NCBI GenBank assembly: GCA_023404495.1 | Contig: JAEYBE010000048.1 | Span: 62,001 to 126,000, forward strand | Direction: 5' to 3' | DNA length: 64,000 bases | Source: Actinomycetes bacterium | GTDB taxonomy: Bacteria; Actinomycetota; Thermoleophilia; Solirubrobacterales; JACPNS01 | Part shown: one piece after another, positions 17,474 to 25,864 of the stretch | Position numbering within the stretch: the first letter of the stretch is position 1 | Layout of the letters: every line of letters begins with the position of its first letter | Notes under the pieces: model-generated | Databases searched by the model: none | What the model was told of the DNA's origin: nothing | Seen by the model: only the letters and a program-made list of their open reading frames with translations | Made by a program: the position numbers and the translations under genes

Positions 17474-18655
17474 CTAGAAGCCGTAAGAGCGCCCGATCAC
17501 GTCGAGCATCACCTCGTCGGTGCCGGCGCCGATGCGGTTGAGGCGCATGTCGCGCCAAGCGCGCTCGATGCCGTACTCCTTCATGTAGCCCCAGCCGCCG
17601 TGGATCTGCAGGCACTCGTCCATCACCTCGAAGCCGACCTGCGACGCGTAGAGCTTCGCCTGCGAGATCTCGCGCACGGGGTACTGCCCGTTGTTGATCA
17701 GCCATGCGGTGTAGTAGTTGAGCTGCCGCGATGCTTCGAGCTTGGTGCTCATATCCGCGAACTTGTGGCGGATCGCCTGGAACTTGCCGATCGAGCGGCC
17801 GAAGGCCTGTCGCTCCTTGGCGTACTCCATCGTCATGTCGAGCGCGCGTTGGGCACCCGCGGTGCATCCGCAGGCGGCGACCATGCGCTCGCTCTGCAGC
17901 TCCCACATGATGTTGTAGAAGCCCTTGCCGACCTCGCCGAGGCGATTGGCGTCGGGTACGCGCATGTCGGTGAAAGAGAGCTCGGCGGTGTCTGAGGCGT
18001 GCATGCCGAGCTTCTCGAGCTTGCGCGAGACCTCGAAGCCGGGGGTGTCGGTCTCGACGAGGAAGAGCGTGAACCCTTCAAAGCCGGCCGAGTCGTCGGT
18101 CTTGGTGACCAGGACGATCAGGTCTGCGCGTAGACCGTTGGTGATGAAGACCTTCGAACCGTTGATCACCCACTCGTCGCCGTCTTTGACTGCCCGGGTC
18201 TTGATTCCGGCGACGTCGCTGCCGGCGTCGGGCTCGGTGATGCCGAGCGAAAGGATGTAGTCACCGGCGATCGCGCCGCGCAGGTATTTGTCCTTGATCT
18301 CATGGCTGCCGAACTTCTCGATCGGCGGCATCGCCATGTCGGTCTGGACCGCAAGACCCATGTTCAATCCGCCACTTCCGGAGTGAATCAGCGACTCCGC
18401 GCGCACGACGCTCGTGATGTAGTCGCCGCCCTGGCCGCCGTACTCCTCGGGCATCGTCAGTCCGAGGAAGCCGAGTTCGCCCATGCGCTTGATCACGGAG
18501 TCCGGGAAGGTCGTCTCCTCCCATTCTTCGGCGTGGGGAGCGAGCTCAGTCGTTGCGAAGCGCTCGAGGGTCTCGCGCAGCTGCTCGTGCTCGTCGGTGA
18601 AAATGAAGTGGCGTGTGGTGGACTCGAAGTCGGGCTTGATCGTGGCGGATTCCAT
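17474..18655 (-). CDS. Acyl-CoA dehydrogenase (LCAD/isovaleryl-type active site)
   Basis: 393 residues. It oxidises an acyl-CoA to the 2-enoyl-CoA, passing electrons to ETF. FAD-binding segments are LGITEPDAGSDVAG and KVFITNGLRAD; RQAFGRSIGKFQAIRH and LQIHGGWGYMKEYGIERAWRD are family signatures. The catalytic Glu of medium-chain enzymes (YEGT) is replaced by GAGT. A glutamate in the helix WELQSERMV (Glu256) sits where long-chain and isovaleryl-CoA dehydrogenases place their base. This suggests a long or branched substrate. A 21-bp operator candidate shared with the 25.0-kb operon lies 40 bases upstream of the start. Confidence 0.93.
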   Translation of the reverse strand: MESATIKPDFESTTRHFIFTDEHEQLRETLERFATTELAPHAEEWEETTFPDSVIKRMGELGFLGLTMPEEYGGQGGDYITSVVRAESLIHSGSGGLNMGLAVQTDMAMPPIEKFGSHEIKDKYLRGAIAGDYILSLGITEPDAGSDVAGIKTRAVKDGDEWVINGSKVFITNGLRADLIVLVTKTDDSAGFEGFTLFLVETDTPGFEVSRKLEKLGMHASDTAELSFTDMRVPDANRLGEVGKGFYNIMWELQSERMVAACGCTAGAQRALDMTMEYAKERQAFGRSIGKFQAIRHKFADMSTKLEASRQLNYYTAWLINNGQYPVREISQAKLYASQVGFEVMDECLQIHGGWGYMKEYGIERAWRDMRLNRIGAGTDEVMLDVIGRSYGF

Positions 18656-18694
18656 CGAATGCTCCTCCGCGGCCGCGGCCGGTTGAAGTGGAAA

Positions 18695-18715
18695 GTAGGA
18701 AGTTCTAGTTCTTAC
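18695..18715 (-). promoter_or_regulatory. Operator candidate, copy 1 (shared with 25041-25061)
   Basis: On the minus strand the site reads GTAAGAA, five bases, then ACTTCCTAC. It is an imperfect inverted repeat matching copy 2 at 18 of 21 positions, with AG before and TT after also shared. It overlaps a TAGAGT -10 candidate that directly abuts it in both copies. It lies 40 bases upstream of the acyl-CoA dehydrogenase start. Confidence 0.6.
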
Positions 18716-18772
18716 TCTACCGCGCCCGCGCAGGCAGCTGTGGCCGCACCCCGGTTTAGGCTCGCGATCTAC

Positions 18773-20884
18773 GTGAATGCGAACTTTTCAGAATGGCGCC
18801 GCGACGCGGGGGAATGGATTCGCGCGCGCGGACTCGAGCTTTGGATCATCACCGGGATCTGGGCTCTTCTGACCCTCGTGATCTACCTGCTGGCGACCGG
18901 CCACGACTCGCCGCGGCGCTACCAGGACGAGTTCCTCTTCTGGGCGCTGGCGAAGAACTTCGCCAGCGGCGACGGGCTGACTTGGCGCGGGGTCGGAATT
19001 GGTATGAAGAGCTGGCTCTATCCGGTGCTGCTCTCGCCAGTTTTCTGGGTCGCAAAATCGGTCCCCGGCGAATACACAGGCGTACACCTGATCAACTCGC
19101 TGATGATCTGCGGGGCGATCTTCCCCGGCTACTTGATGGCCCGATTGATGATGGACCGCTGGCGTTCGCTGCTGGTGGCGCTGATGGTCGTCTCGGTGCC
19201 GGCGATGAACTACGCCGGCGTGATCGGCACGGAGAACCTCGGGTATCCGACGTTCATCGCCGCCTGCGGCGGGATGCTGCTCGCGCTCGCCCGACCGCGA
19301 CTTCGCAACACGCTGTTGGCGTTTGGGCTTGTCCTGCTGGCCGTTCTGACGCGCACGCAGTTCGTGATCCTTCTGCCGATCTTCGCCGGGACGTTCTTGC
19401 TTGCCGCGGCAATGCGACCTCAGGGGATGCGCAAGCGCTACATCGAGGAGCGGAAGTCGGTCTGGGTCGGGCTCGCGGCGCTGGGAGTGCTCGGCGCCCT
19501 GGCGTTGCTGGTCCAGGGCAAAGGCGCCTTCGGGCTCTACGCCGGAGCATTCGAAGGGGTGGCGCTGACGTGGTCGGCGACGTGGTTCTGGGTCAAGGCG
19601 TTCGCGGCGGACGTTTATCTGCTGAGCGCGATCGTCCCGGTGATCGCGACTTTCGCGATGTTCGGCCGCGCTGAGAACCGGCGTGACCCGGTGATCGGGG
19701 CGCTGCTGGCTCTCGCGCTTGTCGCGTCGGTCGCGCTGGTTGCCCAGATCTCTTGGTTCTCGGCGACCAATCCCTATGACTGGCGCGGGCGGCACATCTT
19801 CTACGAGCGCTACATGTTCTACCTGGGCCCGATTTTCTTCGCCGGGCTGCTCGCCTCGTGGCGGCGCGTCTCTTGGACCTCCGCTGTCGCGTCGGCCGCA
19901 ACCGCGACGGTGATCGTCAGCGGATTCCAAAGCGATGCGGTGCTCGTGCCGTTCTCGTATGACTCGTTCGGTCTCTCGCTCGTCGGTCGGCACATGGAAC
20001 TCCACCCGGAGACCGTGCCCAAGATCGGCATGCTGCTCGCGCGGCTGACGTTCGCGCTCGGAATCGTCTACGTGCTCTCCACGCTGGCCAAGGGCGTCGC
20101 GCAGAAGTTGATCTTCGGTGCGCTGGTCGCGTTCACGTTCGTCGCCCTGATCGCGTCCCAAGCTCAAACTTGGCACTATGCGCGCACGTTCTCGGAGCAG
20201 GCGTTCAGCCAGTACCCGGGTCCGGCGAACTTCGTCGAAAAGAACACCAAGCAGCCTGTCGGGATGATCATCACGTCGACCGACGACCCGCTCTCCTACT
20301 TCACCGCCGAGTTCTGGAACGGCAACATCGTGCGTGCCTTCGCGACCGACGCTGCGCCGATCAAGACGCCGATCATGTACTCGCCGAGCTGCCAGTTCGA
20401 CTGGGCGAGCGACGGGCGGATCATCGGCACCGGCTGCAGTTTCGTCCCGAACGCCTGGTTCATGCGCAGCGACAACGTCGTGATGTACCTGAAGGACGAG
20501 TACAAGCGCGTGCACCCGTCGGCCTCGTGGCCGACGCTGACGCTGATGGTCGGAAAGCCACCGGCGCGAATTCTTGCGTTGACCGACGGGCGACAAGTGC
20601 GAACCGGATTCGTGCAGGCGGCGATGAACATGCGGACCTTCCTCGACCAAGCAGGCGAGCTGCGCGTTCGCGTGCGCGGGGGCGAGGCGGAGGCCGTCGC
20701 CGAGCTTGGCGGCCGATCGACGCTGATCCAGGCAGGCGAGCGGCGCACCTTGACCTTCCCGCTCGCACGAGGCGAGACTTACAGCTCGTTGACTGTCCGC
20801 TCGCCCGGAGGGATTCCCTCCTCGCTCTATGTGACCGGGCTTGAAGTGCGCCAGGGCAACGGGCGATGGAAATCGATTCTCTGA
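18773..20884 (+). CDS. GT-C type membrane glycosyltransferase (first of a tandem pair)
   Basis: 703 residues from GTG 18773. There is one TM helix near the N-terminus (LWIITGIWALLTLVIYLLA), then an external loop with RYQDEFLFWALAKNFASG, whose Asp-Glu is placed like the catalytic acidic residues of ArnT/PMT (GT39/GT83-like) enzymes. About ten further hydrophobic segments follow, then a ~230-residue extracytoplasmic C-terminal domain. Such proteins use a polyprenyl-phosphate sugar outside the membrane. The downstream gene is a paralogue with the same landmarks (TENLGYP, RHIFYERYMFYLGP here). Acceptor and sugar are unknown. Its start region shows TAGGCT ten bases upstream. Confidence 0.78.
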   Translation: MNANFSEWRRDAGEWIRARGLELWIITGIWALLTLVIYLLATGHDSPRRYQDEFLFWALAKNFASGDGLTWRGVGIGMKSWLYPVLLSPVFWVAKSVPGEYTGVHLINSLMICGAIFPGYLMARLMMDRWRSLLVALMVVSVPAMNYAGVIGTENLGYPTFIAACGGMLLALARPRLRNTLLAFGLVLLAVLTRTQFVILLPIFAGTFLLAAAMRPQGMRKRYIEERKSVWVGLAALGVLGALALLVQGKGAFGLYAGAFEGVALTWSATWFWVKAFAADVYLLSAIVPVIATFAMFGRAENRRDPVIGALLALALVASVALVAQISWFSATNPYDWRGRHIFYERYMFYLGPIFFAGLLASWRRVSWTSAVASAATATVIVSGFQSDAVLVPFSYDSFGLSLVGRHMELHPETVPKIGMLLARLTFALGIVYVLSTLAKGVAQKLIFGALVAFTFVALIASQAQTWHYARTFSEQAFSQYPGPANFVEKNTKQPVGMIITSTDDPLSYFTAEFWNGNIVRAFATDAAPIKTPIMYSPSCQFDWASDGRIIGTGCSFVPNAWFMRSDNVVMYLKDEYKRVHPSASWPTLTLMVGKPPARILALTDGRQVRTGFVQAAMNMRTFLDQAGELRVRVRGGEAEAVAELGGRSTLIQAGERRTLTFPLARGETYSSLTVRSPGGIPSSLYVTGLEVRQGNGRWKSIL

Positions 20885-22908
20885 GTTCGCAGCGCCCTGC
20901 CGGTCGGCGTGGCGCCACAGCTGCGCTCGTCGCGCTCTGGCTTGCGGCCGCAGCGCTGCTTTCGCTGCTCGCGCTTCAGGTGCACATGCCGCTGCACTTC
21001 CAGGACGAGTTCTTCTACTGGGCGCTGGCGCGCAGCATCGCCACGGGCCACGGCCTGACTTGGCGCGACGGACCGGTCCCGCTGTTCTCGGCGCTCTACC
21101 CGATCTTGATCGCGCCGGTGACGCGAATCGGCGGAGGCGTCGCGTCGCAGTACGACGTCGTCAAGGTGGTCAACGCGGCCTGCATTTCCGCCGTCGTCTT
21201 TCCGGTCTACGCCGGAGCCCGCTGGTTTGTCTCTCATGGACTCGCGCTGGCTGCGGCGCTGCTCGCCGTCGCCGCGCCGGCCGCCGCCTACGCCGGACTG
21301 CTCGGCACCGAAGTGCTCGCCTACCCGCTGGGCACTGCGGCGCTGCTTGCGCTCGTGTACGTGCTGGCCAGGCCGGGACGGGGTTCGACGGTCGCTTTCC
21401 TCGGGTTCGCGGCGCTCGCCGCCTTCACGCGCATCCAGTTTGTCGCCTTCTTCGCCGTTGCCGCCGCCGCCCTGGTGCTTGTGGTCCTGCTGGGCGGCCA
21501 AGAGCGGCGGCGAGAGCGCTTGGCTGAGCGCCGCGTGCTGGGATGGTCGCTCGCCGCGGTGTTTGTCTTGGCCTGCGTCTATGTCCTGGTGCGCGGGCGG
21601 GCGTCGGTCGGGATCTACCTCGGCGTGCTGCAGACCGGCGGGTTTGAGCCAGGGGACGTTCTCTACTGGCTGCGCGCGTATGCGGCCGACGCGTTTCTGC
21701 TTGCGGGGATCCTGCCGGCGGTCGCGACGTTCGCGCTCGTGTTTGATCGCTCGAACCGCCGCGATCCGCTGACCGCTGCCCTGATTGCGGTGGCGATCGC
21801 GGCCACGGTGGTCTTCGTGCTGCAGATGACCGCCTTCGCGTCGATCAACACCGAGAACTGGCGCGAGCGCCACGTGCTCTACGAGCGCTACATGATCTAT
21901 CTCGGCCCGGTCTACTTCGTCGGACTCGTTGCCTCGCTCGGGCGCGTCTCAACTCGGGCGGCGCTGATATCGACGGCGATCGCCGCGCTGGTACTTGCCG
22001 TCTTCCCATCGCAGGCGATCAGCGTGCCGTTCTCCTTGGAGGCCTTCAGCCAGTCCTACCTGGGATTCTTTTTCGACGCCCATCCCGGAGCGCTCACGAG
22101 TGCTGGATTGTTGCTGGCGCTGATCGCTGTGTTGCTCGGTGGTGTCTATGCCCTCACCACGCTGTCCGCGAGCCGCGAGTCGCTCACAGATGTCGGACGC
22201 CTGCTTGCGATCGTGCTGCCGCTTTTCGTGATGTTGCTGAGCCAAGCCAAGGCATGGTCCTATCAGGAGATCTTCACTGCCACGGCCGAGCAGAATGCAC
22301 CCAAACCGATCGACTGGGTCGACCGGGCGAGCGGCGAACCGGTGGCGATGCTCGCCGGTTCGGGGGCTCAGCCGCTCGATTTCCTGCAGCCCGAGTTCTG
22401 GAATCCGAACGTTGCGCGGCTCTACACGAGCGCTCAGCCTCCGGTCAATTCGCCAGAGGTCTTCTCGCACTTTTGCCCGTTTCGCACCGACAATGATGGG
22501 CGCGTTCTTGGATCTTCGAAGGTGGGCTGCGCGCGGGTCCTGCGGGCGTGGCTGACGATCGGAGCGAGCTTCTCGATGACGCTGCGCGATGCACGCACGG
22601 TCCTGCCGCCCAATGGCGATGCTCGGTTGCGGCTGCAGATCGCGCCGGATAGCCCGCGTGTGCTCGCGATGGTCGGCGGACGCGACCGCAAGAGCGGACT
22701 TGTCAACGATCAGCTCGAGGTCCGCACCTTCTGCGCGGCGCGCTGCGTGATTCGCGTCATCTACGGCTCGCCGCGCGGCGCGCTGGCGCGCGCGGTCGGG
22801 TCCGGCAACCGTTTGACGCGCCTGCCGGCCTCCGAGTCTGGCTCGCCTGGAAAGGTCGCCAGCGTCGAACTGCGCGAGGGCAAGGGCCCCTGGCGACCGA
22901 TCGATTAG
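20866..22908 (+). CDS. GT-C type membrane glycosyltransferase (second of a tandem pair)
   Basis: 680 residues, beginning inside the previous gene (19-base overlap). HFQDEFFYWALARSIATG, GLTWRDG, GTEVLAYP and RHVLYERYMIYLGP align with the upstream protein, so the two arose by duplication and then diverged strongly. Around eleven hydrophobic helices are followed by an extracytoplasmic domain with four cysteines (FCPFR, GCARV, FCAARC) that the upstream copy largely lacks. The overlap implies coupled translation, so they may act as partners, for example on one cell-envelope glycan. The function is inferred from topology and the acidic loop only. Confidence 0.78.
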   Translation: MEIDSLSSQRPAGRRGATAALVALWLAAAALLSLLALQVHMPLHFQDEFFYWALARSIATGHGLTWRDGPVPLFSALYPILIAPVTRIGGGVASQYDVVKVVNAACISAVVFPVYAGARWFVSHGLALAAALLAVAAPAAAYAGLLGTEVLAYPLGTAALLALVYVLARPGRGSTVAFLGFAALAAFTRIQFVAFFAVAAAALVLVVLLGGQERRRERLAERRVLGWSLAAVFVLACVYVLVRGRASVGIYLGVLQTGGFEPGDVLYWLRAYAADAFLLAGILPAVATFALVFDRSNRRDPLTAALIAVAIAATVVFVLQMTAFASINTENWRERHVLYERYMIYLGPVYFVGLVASLGRVSTRAALISTAIAALVLAVFPSQAISVPFSLEAFSQSYLGFFFDAHPGALTSAGLLLALIAVLLGGVYALTTLSASRESLTDVGRLLAIVLPLFVMLLSQAKAWSYQEIFTATAEQNAPKPIDWVDRASGEPVAMLAGSGAQPLDFLQPEFWNPNVARLYTSAQPPVNSPEVFSHFCPFRTDNDGRVLGSSKVGCARVLRAWLTIGASFSMTLRDARTVLPPNGDARLRLQIAPDSPRVLAMVGGRDRKSGLVNDQLEVRTFCAARCVIRVIYGSPRGALARAVGSGNRLTRLPASESGSPGKVASVELREGKGPWRPID

Positions 22909-22911
22909 GCG

Positions 22912-23451
22912 TCAGTCGAACTCGAGCGACTCGAGGATCTGCTTGCAGCCGTCGCTCAATTCGTCGCGCTTGTCGGGCGAGGACTGGCAGCCGATCAGGA
23001 ATTCGTTCTCGCCCTGGAAGAGGAATGTCAGCTGATTCTGCAACTTCTGCCCGCCGCTTGAGTAGGACACGACGTACTGATAACCAGGCAGGTCCCCGTA
23101 CTTGACCTGCTTGGCGTCGCCGGCCTCACCGCCGGCCTCGCGCGTCAGCCGCTTGACCACGCGGTCGACCTCGGGCTGGTAGCCGTTGGCGCCGCTGGGA
23201 AGCTTCTTCTTCAGCTTGTACTGGCTGATCGAAACCTGGTCATAGGGCTGCTTGAGGGCGACGGTGACGGTTCGGAGGGCCGCCCCGCCTGAATCGTCGG
23301 TTCCAGCGCCGCGCGTCAGTGTCCAAGCCGACGGGAAGTTGAACGTGAACGGGTAGCCGTCTGCCGAGAAGGACTGGTCACCCGATCCGCCGCAGCCTGC
23401 GGCGGCCAAGGCGAACGCGGCCGCCAGCAGAATCGCGATGAATCGACGCAC
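22912..23451 (-). CDS. Secreted lipoprotein, PsbP/LpqN-like fold possible
   Basis: 179 residues. The N-terminus is a lipoprotein signal peptide with the lipobox LAAAGC, so Cys20 would be lipidated and the protein anchored outside the membrane. The mature part begins with SADGYPFTFNFPSAWTL, the style of PsbP/LpqN-type domains that bind small hydrophobic ligands, and ends with GCKQILESLEFD. Two cysteines (GCQSS and GCKQI) could form a disulfide. It starts five bases after the dienelactone hydrolase stop, so the two form an operon. No specific function is recognisable. Confidence 0.75.
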   Translation of the reverse strand: MRRFIAILLAAAFALAAAGCGGSGDQSFSADGYPFTFNFPSAWTLTRGAGTDDSGGAALRTVTVALKQPYDQVSISQYKLKKKLPSGANGYQPEVDRVVKRLTREAGGEAGDAKQVKYGDLPGYQYVVSYSSGGQKLQNQLTFLFQGENEFLIGCQSSPDKRDELSDGCKQILESLEFD

Positions 23452-23456
23452 CGGCC

Positions 23457-24134
23457 TCAGGCGAGGTTGCTCTCGAAGAATTCGAGGTTGCGCTTGAAGG
23501 CGAGCTCCGCGTACTCCTCGTTGTAGGTGCCGAGGCGATTGGCCGTGTTGCAGAACGCGTGTCCGGCGCCCTCGTAGAACTCCGCGGTGACATCCACACC
23601 GGCTCCGCTGACTTCAGCGACCAGCGCTTCGGCGTCGCTGACAGGGATGAAGTCGTCTTCGGTGCCGAAGTGCATCAGCACCGGTCCGGAGATCTTGCTC
23701 CAGTCGGGCTTGCCGTGCGGGAAGACGTAGTAGAAGCTCGAGCTCGCCACAACCTTCGGGTTGAGCGCCGCGGCGTAGAGGCATAGCGCGCCGCCGATGC
23801 AGTAGCCGGTCGAGCCGACTTTGTCGGTGCCCGCGCGCTGGGCGACGTAGTCGACCGCGCCCATGAGATCCTGCTCGGCCTGTTCGACGTTCATCGCCAT
23901 CAACTTCTGCTGGGCCTCGTCTGGCTGGTCGGTGGTGTCTCCGCGGTAGAGGTCGGGGACCAGCGCGAAGTAGCCGGCTGCCGCGTAGCGATCGGCGATC
24001 CCCTTGATCTCGTCCATCAGGCCCCACCACTCCTGAACTACAACCAGGGCCTTGCCGTTGGGCTCGTCAGGAACGGCGAGGTAACCGCTCGCGGTGCCGC
24101 CGTTGGACGCAAATTCGACAATCTCTGAAGCCAT
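23457..24134 (-). CDS. Dienelactone hydrolase family protein
   Basis: 225 residues from ATG 24134, which follows a GGGGGA ribosome-binding site. The dienelactone hydrolase triad is present: Cys112 in GYCIGG, Asp160 or 161 in GTEDDF and His192 in GAGHAF. The Glu35 of QEWWG that activates the cysteine is also present. Members open dienelactones in aromatic breakdown, but many paralogues act on other esters, and no aromatic pathway genes lie nearby. It is divergent from the enoyl-CoA hydratase at 24218 and co-directional with the lipoprotein gene. Confidence 0.88.
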   Translation of the reverse strand: MASEIVEFASNGGTASGYLAVPDEPNGKALVVVQEWWGLMDEIKGIADRYAAAGYFALVPDLYRGDTTDQPDEAQQKLMAMNVEQAEQDLMGAVDYVAQRAGTDKVGSTGYCIGGALCLYAAALNPKVVASSSFYYVFPHGKPDWSKISGPVLMHFGTEDDFIPVSDAEALVAEVSGAGVDVTAEFYEGAGHAFCNTANRLGTYNEEYAELAFKRNLEFFESNLA

Positions 24135-24204
24135 CGCTGTCCCCCTTGGATAGATCTCTCGAAACCAGATCGAAGTGCGCAAGCTACCAGCGCCCGGCCT
24201 CCTG

Positions 24205-24210
24205 TAGAGT
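24205..24210 (+). promoter_or_regulatory. Candidate -10 box (TAGAGT), leaderless spacing
   Basis: TAGAGT ends seven bases before the ATG at 24218, placing the likely transcription start at the start codon. This agrees with the choice of 24218 rather than the upstream in-frame start at 24146. Confidence 0.4.
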
Positions 24211-24217
24211 CGCCGCG

Positions 24218-25018
24218 ATGCCAGAGCCGATCCTCACCGAAGTTGACGCTGCGACGCACGTCGCGACGCTGACGCTGAACAAGCCCGACAAATTCAACGC
24301 ATTCGACGCGGAACTGGTCGACGCGTGGGCCGACGCGCTCGAGCAGCTGGCCGCCGATCGATCGGTGCACGCGATCGTCGTTACCGGTGCCGGCAAGGCG
24401 TTCTGCGCCGGCGGCGATCTGGCGACTCTCGGCGAGAGCAGCGGACCGCTTGCCAAGAAGGAATTTCTGCGCGACCACGTACATCGCGTTCAGCGCGTAC
24501 TGCAGCAGGTGCCCCAGCCGGTGATCGCGATGATCAACGGCGCAGCGATGGGCGCCGGATTTGACATGGCATTGCTCTGCGACCTGCGAATCGCGGCGAA
24601 CGAAGCGAAGATCGGCGAGGCGTACGTGAACCTCGGGCTCGTGCCCGGCGATGGCGGTGCGTGGCTGCTGACCCAGCTCGTCGGACCGGCGCGCGCGCTT
24701 GAGTTGCTCCTGACGGGCAAGACGATCGACGGCGCCAAAGCCGCGGAGTGGGGGCTTGTCAACGAGGCCGTGCCGCGGGAGGAACTGGCCGAGCACACAT
24801 ACGCGCTGGCGGAAAAGCTCGCGGCGGGCCCGCAGCTTGCTCAGCGACTGATCAAGCGCGCCGTCTACACAGCGCCGACGCTGCCGCGCGAGACGCATTA
24901 CGACATGGTCTCGTCCTACATGGCCGTGGCGCAGTCGCACGAGGACTTCGCGGGTGCGATCGAATCGGCGCAGGCGGGGGATAAGCCGCAGTTCACTTCG
25001 GGCGACCCGCGTCCCTGA
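24218..25018 (+). CDS. Enoyl-CoA hydratase/isomerase family protein
   Basis: 266 residues. Crotonase fold with TLNKPDKFNAFD, FCAGGDLATLGES and MINGAAMGAGFDMALLCDLRI, which forms the oxyanion hole. GEAYVNLGLVPGDGGAWLLTQLVG contains the Pro-Gly-Asp-Gly-Gly segment. The second catalytic Glu of true hydratases (PGxGG region) is Asp here, and the first Glu position is not obvious. It may therefore be an isomerase (PaaG/ECI-like) rather than a hydratase. It lies 69 bases before the next enoyl-CoA hydratase, separated from it by the shared operator candidate, so it probably has its own promoter. Confidence 0.88.
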   Translation: MPEPILTEVDAATHVATLTLNKPDKFNAFDAELVDAWADALEQLAADRSVHAIVVTGAGKAFCAGGDLATLGESSGPLAKKEFLRDHVHRVQRVLQQVPQPVIAMINGAAMGAGFDMALLCDLRIAANEAKIGEAYVNLGLVPGDGGAWLLTQLVGPARALELLLTGKTIDGAKAAEWGLVNEAVPREELAEHTYALAEKLAAGPQLAQRLIKRAVYTAPTLPRETHYDMVSSYMAVAQSHEDFAGAIESAQAGDKPQFTSGDPRP

Positions 25019-25040
25019 GCCGAGCCGCCGGTTCGTTAGA

Positions 25041-25061
25041 GTAAGAAGTCGGACTTCCTAC
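25041..25061 (+). promoter_or_regulatory. Operator candidate, copy 2 (shared with 18695-18715)
   Basis: GTAAGAAGT, three bases, ACTTCCTAC: a 21-bp inverted repeat with one arm mismatch, 26 bases before the GTG at 25088. A TAGAGT box (25037-25042) overlaps its left edge, as at the acyl-CoA dehydrogenase copy. A bound protein would cover the transcription start. Confidence 0.62.
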
Positions 25062-25087
25062 TTCTCACTCGAACCACCGGAGCAGGC

Positions 25088-25864
25088 GTGTACGAAAACA
25101 TCCTTTACGAGGTCGACGGCGGCGTCGCGACGATCACACTCAATCAGCCCGACAAGCGCAACGCGCTCAGCCACGGGATGCTCGATGACCTCGTCAGCGC
25201 ATTCAAGTCTGCCCAAAGTGACGAGGCAGTGCGCGTGGTCGTTCTGACCGGCGCCGGCAAGGTCTTCTCTGCCGGCGGGGACCTGTCGGGCTTCTCGGCC
25301 GATCTCCCGCTGGCGCACAAGTACTACGGCACGACTCGCTTCCTCGATCTCTTCCGCGTGATCTCCGAGCTCGGCAAACCAACGATCTGCAAGGCGAACG
25401 GGCATGTGGTCGCCGGAGGCTTGGGCGTCGCGCTCGCCTGTGACCTTGTGATCGCCTCCGACGAGGCGAAGTTCTCGACGCCAGAGATCAATATCGGCCT
25501 CTTCCCGTTCATGATCATGGCGATCATCTACCGCAACGTCCCGCGCAAGAAGGTCAACGAGATGCTCCTGCTGGGCGAGCGGCTGACCGCCGAGGAGGCG
25601 GTGCAGTTCGGGCTGATCAACAAGGCCGTGCCGCGCGAAGAGTTGGACGCGGCCACCGACGAATGGGCGAAAAAGCTTGCCGGCAAGGCGCCTGTCGTGA
25701 TGCGGCTGGGCCATGACTCGATGGTCAATCAGCAGGACCTGCCGTACTTCTCCGCGCTCGAGTATCTGCACACGCAGTTCACCGTGGCGCTCTCAACTGA
25801 AGACGCGATCGAGGGCGCGATGGCGTTCTTCGAGAAGCGTGAACCCGAATGGAAGGGACGCTAG
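25088..25864 (+). CDS. Enoyl-CoA hydratase/isomerase family protein
   Basis: 258 residues from a GTG start. TLNQPDKRNALSHGML, VFSAGGDLSGFSAD and KANGHVVAGGLGVALACDLVI are the crotonase CoA-binding and oxyanion segments. TPEINIGLFPFMIM resembles the methylglutaconyl-CoA hydratase/LiuC-type branch. Its stop codon is directly followed by the ATG of the carboxyltransferase gene with no base between, so the pair is translationally linked. This arrangement resembles leucine/isovalerate (liu) or related acyl-CoA catabolic operons. It is first behind the shared operator candidate. Confidence 0.9.
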   Translation: MYENILYEVDGGVATITLNQPDKRNALSHGMLDDLVSAFKSAQSDEAVRVVVLTGAGKVFSAGGDLSGFSADLPLAHKYYGTTRFLDLFRVISELGKPTICKANGHVVAGGLGVALACDLVIASDEAKFSTPEINIGLFPFMIMAIIYRNVPRKKVNEMLLLGERLTAEEAVQFGLINKAVPREELDAATDEWAKKLAGKAPVVMRLGHDSMVNQQDLPYFSALEYLHTQFTVALSTEDAIEGAMAFFEKREPEWKGR

